Shown in pieces: positions 11,521 to 21,000 of a stretch of 64,000 nucleotides of DNA; within the stretch, counting starts at the first letter, position 1, and the number at the start of each line of letters is the position of its first letter. The translations under genes and the position numbers were made by a program. The stretch is from positions 8,226,463 to 8,290,462 of the forward strand of contig CM029672.1 of the NCBI GenBank assembly GCA_017311315.1. The letters are read 5' to 3'. This stretch comes from Dendrocalamus latiflorus (lineage: Eukaryota; Streptophyta; Magnoliopsida; Poales; Poaceae). Below the pieces are notes generated by a model. It did not search any database. It was not told the origin of the DNA and saw only the letters and a list, made by a program, of their open reading frames with translations.

Positions 11521-12018
11521 AAGGAACATGCTGTATAAATTTAGACCAAGAAAAATTAAAATCGATCCAAGCTGCTGTGCCCCGTGTAGTCCTTAGCGTA
11601 TAGTCCTTACTCCATCCGACCTGGTGTGAAACACGAAGAGGAAGGAGGAAAAACCAATGCTTTTCCGTTTCTCTCTCTTATCCCCATTTGTCTTGACATG
11701 TTCCCAATCTCCCCTATCTTAGGTCAACCGACTCTTTCCAAGGTCCAGTCCCCTCTCTCTTTCCTCAATGTTCCCCTTCCCCCAAAGCAGACCAGCCCCC
11801 ACCACCACCAACCCGCCCTCCCTCAATTATTGTAAGTTTATAATGTTGCTGATTGCTGCAAACTGATCCAACCATCAGTCGTATTGTTTTGGTGGGAGAG
11901 AGCAAAGAAAAGGGTGTGATTTTAAGGGGTGGCTGAATTTCAAGAAACCATTTGTCCGCTGCCAGGGTGGTTGAATTTCAGGCAGGGACTCTGAATCAAG
12001 GTTTTCAAGAAGCAACCA
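11521..12018 (+). promoter_or_regulatory. Presumed PP2C promoter and 5' leader
   Basis: This interval of about 500 bp separates the copia LTR from the PP2C ATG. It contains a pyrimidine-rich leader-like stretch (about 11660-11830, repeated CTCTCT and CCC runs). No certain TATA box or start site can be fixed by eye. The assignment rests on position only. Confidence 0.4.
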
Positions 12019-15000
12019 ATGGCTGGCAAGGAAATCTACCACAAGATGAAGGACAAGGTAACAGGAAACCATTCTTGTTAGCTCTGCTTGTGCCCTCCAT
12101 TTAATCTCTTATTGATTGTTTCTGGTTGCGCTATCTAGCGAGTTAGGAGCATCGTTGTCTCATGTGTTTCCTTTTATGGTCCTTCTCCTTCCATCCAAGA
12201 TGTGTGCTGATTACTGAACTTTGAGGGTGCCTTGAAATGGCGCATCCCAGAAGGCGCTTATTTAGATGTCTTGTGCTGAGAAATTTTGGACTGATGCTTG
12301 TCGATTGGGTGGTTTTTTGGTCAAATATGTACCTTTCCAATGATGATCCAATGGGGATGCACATGCTTGTGAGGTCCTATACACATGGGAAGCTTAGCAA
12401 CGAGGCCTCTATCCCATGAATAGTAGTGTTGCATGTTGTTTTGGCGAGGGGGGATAAATTTGGGGGTTGAGGTATGTAGGTTTCACTAGCTGAATGAGTC
12501 AATTTATTAAAAACAAATTTACAAGAGAAGGGAATCTTTTGTTCTACAATATCATTGCAATACCGAAGGTATATTTGTGTATAAGCGTTAGGCTTTATGG
12601 AGTTATGGTTCATGGTTTGTCATTCCATTAGCAGATAAAGGAAACATTTTTCTGTTTCCTGCTGATAGCACTGAAGAAAACAACCTTTGAGGGAACAAAA
12701 CTCTTTTAGGAACAAGAGAGTACATTTGTTACAAGAGTCTGGTAGGAGGGCACAATATAATGGACCATATACACAGGCTTAGATTTGAGTTAACACTTAA
12801 AAAATCTGCATCATTGCTGGTTTAATATGAATTTAATTTTATGTGCAAAATATTGAACTTTTTTACCCCCTATTTTATTTTGAACAACATGTATATTGTT
12901 TTTTGGCTTTTTGGGACATGCATCCTGGTTATTTTCTAAACTCTGTTAAAAGTGCTTGTCAATACTCACTGATAGATGTTTTAGCTCTGTGTGCATGTGG
13001 GTGTGCGGTGTGCCCTGTAAGAACATATCTGCATGTGGAATGTCCGAGCATTGTTATAACTTATCACCTGGATATGTTGATTTATCCTATGTTTAGTTGT
13101 TAACAAATGAAAGTCAAGGTGTAAATTCATCACAGGTTTCTATTCTATAGCATCGGTGTTCAAGTTCCATATAGTTCAATTTTGCTGTAAAAAGTGGTGT
13201 GCTCCAAATGAAATCCTTTTTGCTGTGATCAAGCCTCAAAGTTTTTGGTATTTATTGGAATTAAATGCATTCGTGTAGCGGAATTGGGATATCTGCAATC
13301 CCTGACAAATTATTGAAAGTATGTCAGATGCCAATTCCCGAATGACAATTCTCACCAAAAAAAAAAGGTGGAACCACAGGTGAAAAACTGAAAATTACTT
13401 GAAATGCAATCATGTCAATGGATGGCATTATACAGGCCAATTCTTTTAGTTTTATTTTGGTCATTGCTGAGCCTGTAATTCGTTTTGCCCATAATAGCTT
13501 TCCTTTTGCAAAATTACCTGTTTTTCCTACTAACCTAAAATATCAGAATTTATAAATAGCTGAGGAACAGAGGAAACAGAACTTTCTGAAATATGTTGCC
13601 TTGTGAGAACCTTGGCAGTTGGTAACTAAACAAGGGGTGTGTTCTTTTGGACTGTGGTTTATAGCTATGGTTTTTGAATTCTGATCTGTTCATGAGAGGC
13701 AGTACGTACAGGAAAATAGTCGTATATGATTTTAGCCAATACAGCTGAACTCAGTACATTTTTACCACAATTGGCCTTTAGATCCCGCTTAAAAAACACA
13801 CCGTTTTTTAAAAATCTACTGTAGCTACAGTCATAAGCATAAGCTATAAGAAAAAAAACGAACCCGCCCAAGAACTACTCCTAGGAAACATTTGATACGA
13901 GTTGGTCATGCTTGTGAGTTCTAGAGTTTCGATCGAAGGTTAGGAATTGCAAATTAACTTCAAATTATGCTCTACTGGATGTACACATGAAGATATACAG
14001 ACATTAACTCCTGGGAAAACATTTGATACGAGTTGCTCATGCTTGTGAGTTTTAGAGTTTTGATCTAAGGTTAGGAATTGCAAATTAGCTTGAAACGTAA
14101 TGCTCCACTGGATGTACACATGAAGATATCCAGACACTGTACACAAGTTCATTTTGGTATTTCTGGCTTATTATCTTGTGTGTCTTTATTTTCTCGATGT
14201 TTGCTGTTATGTTCACTCTTTTGATGCAATCAATGGCGAAAAACAGGGTTGTTAGCTTCATTGTGCCTGATGTTTTCAACAAGCTTATATATTTGCTTTG
14301 TTTAGTGTTGTGCTCGTCATCAGCATAACATGGCTGACAAGGTATTATATGTTGTTCTGACAGGTGAAAGATGCTTTTAGTTCATCAGGACCAGAAACAG
14401 GGAAAGGCAAGACAAAATTGTCAGGCAGGTGTGTCAAGCATGGTTACCATCTTGTGAAGGGGAAATCAAATCATCCAATGGAGGACTACCTAGTGGCAGA
14501 GTACAGGCAAGTTGGCGAGCATGATTTGGGTTTGTTTGCAATATTTGATGGCCACCTGGGCCACACTGTTCCAGACTTTCTGCATTCGCATCTCTTTGAT
14601 AACATCTTGAATCAGGTAATGCTTCAATTCAACTTCCTATTATCTTTGTAGGCAAAAATTCAGTAACTGCTGCCTTGCCTATATGCTGAAATGGTGTTAG
14701 TAAGAGTGTGTTGTAAATATGTGTCAAGTATTTGAATATGGTAGCTTTATAGAGTAAATTTCACAAACATACAACTTTAGTGTCAAAACTATCAGAGAAC
14801 TGCACATTTAAGTTTCTATTTTGCAAAACTACAGGTTTAGTAGCATTTTTTCTCACAGAAATACAATCCCGTCACGAGAGCAACGTTGTGACAGGACGAC
14901 TCCATTGTCAGCCACGCATGGTGAAACCTCACCGTCACGGGTTGCCAAATGGCCATACCACATGGCAGTCCACGTGGATGGCCCACTCTTCCCTCCCTCT

Positions 15001-18000
15001 TCAGCGAAGGCCCACGCGGGAGGGCGCTGCGCCATGTCTGAGTGCGCCCATCGTGGGAACATAGAGGAGCGCATGGGCGATTCCGGTTGAGGGCCAAGGA
15101 AGGGCTAGGGCTCCTCAATCCTTGATGACTACCAAAATGCCTCGCGGGGGCAGAGGCGAGTATGTGGGTGGCATTGGCATGGGTGGAGATGCACGGAGTC
15201 TCGCTGGCAACAGTGTGCAGTGGCAAAACTTGCTGGCTTCCATGGCTACTATGGTGTAGAGAGCTAGGAGCTAAACCAATCGTGTAGTGAGCTAGAAAGC
15301 AACAATAGGAAGCTATATACTGTGCTAGTGTGGTGCGTGAGGCTTTGGTGAGGTCTAGCGACGTCAATCGGCGGCGGAAAAAGGGAAACCTCGCCGGCGG
15401 TGACCTAGGGTTTTCGAGAGGATCCCACAGCTACCTTACCATCTTTTCAAGTTGTGCAGATAGCTAACTGAAATGATCCTTAGATCATTAATGTTAAACA
15501 CCGCCGGGAGGATGGCCGGGCGGCGACGGCTTCTTTGGGATGAGGGGCAGACTATAGATGAGGGTGAAGACTTGGATGAGAAAAGACTTAATTCATTGTT
15601 CTTGCTTGAAACCAAATGACCAGCCGAGTTGGAAGAGCCCAGGGACTCGCGGAGACTCCGGAGGGAGTAGGGGTGGCGAACAGGCGGCCGGGGCTTGAAC
15701 CCCGTGCGGCGGCGTGAAGGAGCCGTGAGGGCAGAGAGAGGAAGTCGCAGGAGAAGCCTGGCAACGGAAGTTGCTCTGCTTCCTTTATTCAATCCCCAGG
15801 TGAGGCTATTTATCCTCCCTAACAAATCAATCTAGATTGCTAATCAATCTGAATCCTAACAAATCAATCTGGATTGCTAATCAATCTGAATCCTATTGCT
15901 TATGGATAGAAAGGTATTAAACCTAATGAGGGAAGGAAATAACTTAGTGAAGGAAAGTCTTATGGGCCCAAAGCCTTGTGATTGCTGGTTGATGCTCCTC
16001 CCTGCGTGCGTGTCCTGCGCCCATACGTGATCCCGGTCATAACATCTCTCCCTGCCTCCGAAAACAGCTCGTCCTCGAGCTGAACATCGGGGTAGATTTC
16101 CTGGAAGTGCGGCAGCTGTTCCCAGGTGGCGTCATTGCTGGACATCCCGCGCCACTGCACCAAGACATGCCAGACGCCACGGCGAAGCTGGGCGCGGAGG
16201 ACACGTTCCGGGGCGGGTAACAGCCGGCCGTCGTGCGTAGGCGGTATCGGAGGCATCACCGACGGAGGGTCACCGTGGAACGGCTTTAGCAGCCCCACAT
16301 GGAAGACATCATGGAGTCGGGAGCCTTCTGGAAGCTGGAGACGGTAGGCCACCTGTCCGATCCGCTCCAGGACCTGGAATGGTCCCGCGTAGCGTGGACC
16401 GAGCTTCCCTTTGGGTCGGGGTTCCAATGTCTGTGCCGGTCGGTGGAGGAGACGCAACCACACCCAGTCGCCCACCGCAAACTCCAAATCGCGGTGGCGG
16501 TCATCGTAGTAGCGCTTGGCGTATTGCTGTGCCTGGAGGAGACGATCGCGGACCATAGCGAGAAAGTCATCACGGTTGCGCAGGAGAGCGTCCACTGTAT
16601 CCGTCCTGGCAGCACCCCCCGTGTACGGCACAAGTGGCGGAGGAGGCCGGCCGTAGACCACCTGGAAAGGAGTGGTGCGCAGCGCGGTGTGGAACGAAGT
16701 GTTGTAGCAATACTCCGCCCATGGCAGCCAGTCGACCCAAGCGCGAGGCCGATCACCCGTGATGCAGCGTAGGTACATGGCGATGACCTTGTTGACAACC
16801 TCGGACTGGCCGTCCGTCTGGGGGTGAAAAGCCGTGCTCATGCGGAGTTTGACACCGGCCAGCTTGAAGAGGTCTCGCCACATGTGGCCGGTGAAGACCG
16901 GGTCGCGATCGCTGACGATGGAGGCGGGGAACCCGTGGAGGCGGACGATCTCCTCGAAGAAGGCCCGGGCGACGGATGCGGCGGAATATGGGTGGCCTAG
17001 CGCGATGAAGTGTGCGTACTTGGAGAAGCGGTCGACGACGGTGAGGATCACTGACTTCCCATGGACCTTCGGCAAGCCTTCGATGAAGTCCATCGAAATG
17101 TCGGCCCACACCTGGGACGGCACGTCGAGGGGCTGTAATAGGCCCGCCGGCTGCAGAGTCTCCGTCTTGTTGCGCTGGCAGGTGAGACAGGCGCGCACAA
17201 AGTCCCGCACAAGCGCCCTGTCGCCAGGAATGTAGAAGTCCTGGCGCAGGCGTTGGAGTGTCTTCTGGATGCCCTCGTGACCCGCCGCATGGGCCAAGGA
17301 GAGCACCTGATTACGCAAGTCTTGCTGCGCCGGCACGAATATGCGCGAGCCATGGATCAGGAGGCCGTCGGCTGTGCGCCAGGGCGTCTCACTTGTGTCG
17401 TTCTGGAGCTGCTGGCGGAGGCGGCCCGCCTCCTCGTCGGTGGCTGTTGCGGCGCGGATTTCGTCAAAGAGGTGGAACGAAGGTCCCGAGAGAGCATGGA
17501 TCGCGGCGGAGTCCGAGTCGCGGCGCGAAAGTGCGTCCGCCACTGTGTTGAGGCGCCCGGGACGATATTCCACGGTGAAGTCAAAGCCGAACAGTTTGCT
17601 GATCCACTGGTGCTGCGGAATCGTCGAAAGTCGCTGGTCCAACAGAAACTTGAGGCTGAAGTGGTCGGTGCGGATGAGGAAGCGGCGTCCCCACAGGTAC
17701 GGACGCCAGTGTCGGACGGCCTGCACAAGGCCGATAAGCTCCCGCTCATAGGCCGCCAGCTTGAGATGGCGGGCAGCGAACGGCCTACTGAAGAAAGCCA
17801 GGGCCCCGGCGCCCTGGTGGAGGACGGCGCCGAAGCCAACGCCTGAGGCGTCGCAGTCCACGATAAACAGCTGGTCGAAAGCGGGCATTTGCAGGACCGG
17901 TCCCGTTGTCAGAGCCTGCTTTAGCGCTTGGAATGCTGCCGCTGCATCGTCCGTCCAGGCGAAAGCGTCTTTGCGCAGGAGCTTCGTCAATGGCGCCGCG

Positions 18001-21000
18001 ATCGTCCCGAAATCGCGGATGAACTTCCGGTAGTAGCCAGCGAGGCCCAAGAACCCCTGCAATCCCCGGGCCGAGCGGGGCACTGGCCAGGAGGCAACGG
18101 CGGTCACCTTGTCGCTGTCCATGGCGACGCCGTTGACGGAGATGATGTGGCCGAGGTAGGCGACCGAAGCTGCCCCAAAAGAGCACTTAGAGCGCTTGAG
18201 GTGTAAGGCGTTGGCGCGGAGAGCGTCGAAGACGAGGCGGACATGCTGCAAATGTTCGGACCACGACGAGCTGTAGATGAGTATGTCGTCGAAGAACACA
18301 AGCACGAACCTGCGGAGGAATGGACGGAGGACGTCGTTCATGAGGGCCTGGAACGTTGCTGGCGCGTTGGACAGGCCGAAAGGCATGACGAGGAACTCGA
18401 AGTGGCCGTGGTGGGTGCGGAAGGCCGTCTTCTCGATGTCTGCCGGATGCATGCGCACCTGGTGGTAACCGGAGCGGAGGTCCAGCTTAGTGAAAAACTG
18501 GGCGCCATGGAGCTCGTCGAGGAGCTCATCCACTACCGGTATCGGAAACTTGTCCTTGGAAGTCTTGTCATTGAGTGCACGGTAGTCAATGCAGAACCGC
18601 CATGAGTCGTCTGCCTTCTTGACCAAGAGTACCGGCGCAGAGAACGGTGAGGTGCTTGGTCGGATGATGCCCTGCTCCAACATGGCGGCGCACTGGCGTT
18701 CCAGCTCATCCTTCTGCAGCTGTGGGTAGCGGTATGGGCGGACGGCTACTGGCGCAGTACCTGGTAAGAGGTGGATGCGGTGATCATAGGGTCGGGCTGG
18801 TGGAAGACCCTGTGGTTCCGCAAAGATCGAGTTGTACTGGTGCAGGAGCCGGTCCAAGAGAGGCTGTTGAGGTGCCCCGGTGATGGCGCAGAGGGTCGGT
18901 TGTATGGCGTCCTCGCGGGAGGAGCCCAGGCCTTTCCAGAAGACCCGCCTGGTTCCTCGCCAGAAAGCCATGCAGAGGTCCTCGAAGTCCCAAAGGATGG
19001 GTCCCAAGGTGCGGAGGAACTCGACACCGAGAACGAGGTCGAACCCGCCCAGGTCGATGCCATAGCAATTGATGGAGAAATCCTCGGGCCCGATGCTCAT
19101 GGCGACGTTGCGGGCCACGCCCTTGCAGGGGACCCGGTCGCCATTAGCGACTGCTACGCGCATATTGGCGCTGTCCGCCGTTGTCAACTGGAGTCGGTGC
19201 AGGGCCCCGGTATTGATGAAGTTATGGGTAGAGCCGGAGTCGAGGAGCGCCAAAAGCCGGAAGCCCTGGATGTGGACATGGAGGTGCATGGTATCACCCG
19301 TGCGAATGCCGGCGATCGCATGAAGGGAGACTACCGGCAAGTCGGACGCGGCCGTGTCCCCTGCCTCATCGCTGTAGGCCTCGGCGGTGTCGTCGTCCAG
19401 GTAGTCTGTCACCTCAATGAAGAACAGCCGCTGGCACTTGTGGCCGTGGACGTACTGCTCGTCGCAATTGTAGCAAAGCCCCAGCCGGCGACGGTCGGCC
19501 AACTCAGCCGGTGAGAGGCGGCGGAACGGCCGGGAGGGGGCTGGCACTGCTGCTGCCGTAGGTGGTGCTGGCGGCAGCAGGAGTGGCGCCTGTGCTGGCG
19601 TGACCGTGGGTGGAGCGGCCGTCCGCTGCGGCGTGGGCAGGGCCAGCGGTGGCCGCTGGGGAAAACGGGACGGCCGCTGCGGCAGTGGAGCTGGTGGAGT
19701 CGCCTCGGCGCGACGCTCATACGCCCGCGCGAGGTGCATGGCCGTCTGCAGATCACGGGGTTCCCGAAGCTCGACGTCGATCTTGATATGCTCTGGCAGA
19801 CCGCCGGTGAATAACTCCACCTTTTGGGTTGGCGTCAAATGCTGCGCCGTGTGACAGAGAAGGGCGTTGAAGCGTTCTTGGTAGTCCTGGACTGTGGAGA
19901 GGAACGGCAGCCGTGCGAGTTCCGCCAGGCGATTGGCGCGGATTGGCGGCCCGAAGCGGAGGTGGCATAGCTCCTTGAAACGCTCCCAGGAGGGCACGCC
20001 TTCGTCTTGCTCCAAGGCGTAGTACCACGTCTGAGCGGTGCTCGTGAGATGGTACGAGGCTAGCCATACGCGATCTGAAGCCATGGTGCGTTGGCCCCGG
20101 AAGAATTGCTCGCATCGGTTGAGCCAATTGAGAGGGTCCTCCGTGCCGTCGTAGGTCGGGAAATCGAGCTTGTGGAAGCGAGGGGCGCCCAGGCCGGTGC
20201 TGGCACCGCCGGAGCCTCCCTCCGGTCCCGACGGCAAGGCCGGCCGCATGGGGAGCTGTAATCCCGTGGGAAGCGGCGACGGCGAATGTGGGAATTGGAT
20301 TTGGTGGAGGGGAATCGGCAGCGTGGTGGCGGCGGGAAAGGTGGTGGCAGCGGAAAGAGTGGGGGCGGCGGTGGTGGGCGCTGCTGCCGGCCGGGACTCC
20401 AGGGCCTCCATGCGCGCGAAGAGGGTCGCCATCTGCTGGCTGAGGTCGTGCAGCGCCTTGGCGACGGAATCGGCCGGAGGTGGTGGCGGCGGCGGTCCCT
20501 TCGGCTGCTTGCCGCCCTCCTCGCCTGGCATCTCTGATACCAAATTGGAAGAGCCCAGGGACTCGCGGAGACTCCAGAGGGAGTAGGGGTGGCGAACAGG
20601 CGGCCGGGGCTTGAACCCCGTGCGGCGGCGTGAAGGAGCCGTGAGGGCAGAGAGAGGAAGTCGCAGGAGAAGCCTGGCAACGGAAGTTGCTCTGCTTCCT
20701 TTATTCAATCCCCAGGTGAGGCTATTTATCCTCCCTAACAAATCAATCTAGATTGCTAATCAATCTGAATCCTAACAAATCAATCTGGATTGCTAATCAA
20801 TCTGAATCCTATTGCTTATGGATAGAAAGGTATTAAACCTAATGAGGGAAGGAAATAACTTAGTGAAGGAAAGTCTTATGGGCCCAAAGCCTTGTGATTG
20901 CTGGTTGATGCTCCTCCCTGCGTGCGTGTCCTGCGCCCATACGTGATCCCGGTCATAACACGAGTTCTCCTTTAATAGAGCCGGCCTCACCTAACAATGC

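Larger units (their letters stand above)
15630..20960 (-). mobile_element. Full-length Ty3/gypsy chromovirus (5331 bp)
   Basis: Two 415-bp LTRs (15630-16044 and 20546-20960) differ at a single base (15660 against 20576). They have TG...CA ends and are flanked by the 5-bp duplication CGAGT (15625-15629, 20961-20965). The primer-binding site, read on the - strand just inside the right LTR (about 20532-20544), is TGGTATCAGAGA, matching the initiator methionine tRNA pattern. One long - strand frame codes the whole polyprotein. All structural parts of an autonomous element are present. Confidence 0.95.

Noticed and set aside
12843..13103. 86-aa Cys-rich ORF in PP2C intron 1
   Set aside because: Lies in a clean intron, no similarity recognised, AT-rich composition like its surroundings.
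15690..15715. tRNA T-arm-like sequence (GGGGCTTGAACCCCG) in the LTR
   Set aside because: No acceptor, D-arm or anticodon arm in the right places; a short chance hairpin.
15436..15825. 129-aa - strand ORF sharing its N-terminus with the long polyprotein frame
   Set aside because: It starts inside the 3' LTR, which repeats the 5' LTR, and runs out into flanking DNA.
16126..20586. Many + strand and other-frame ORFs over the chromovirus
   Set aside because: Shadows of the 1523-aa polyprotein in GC-rich sequence.
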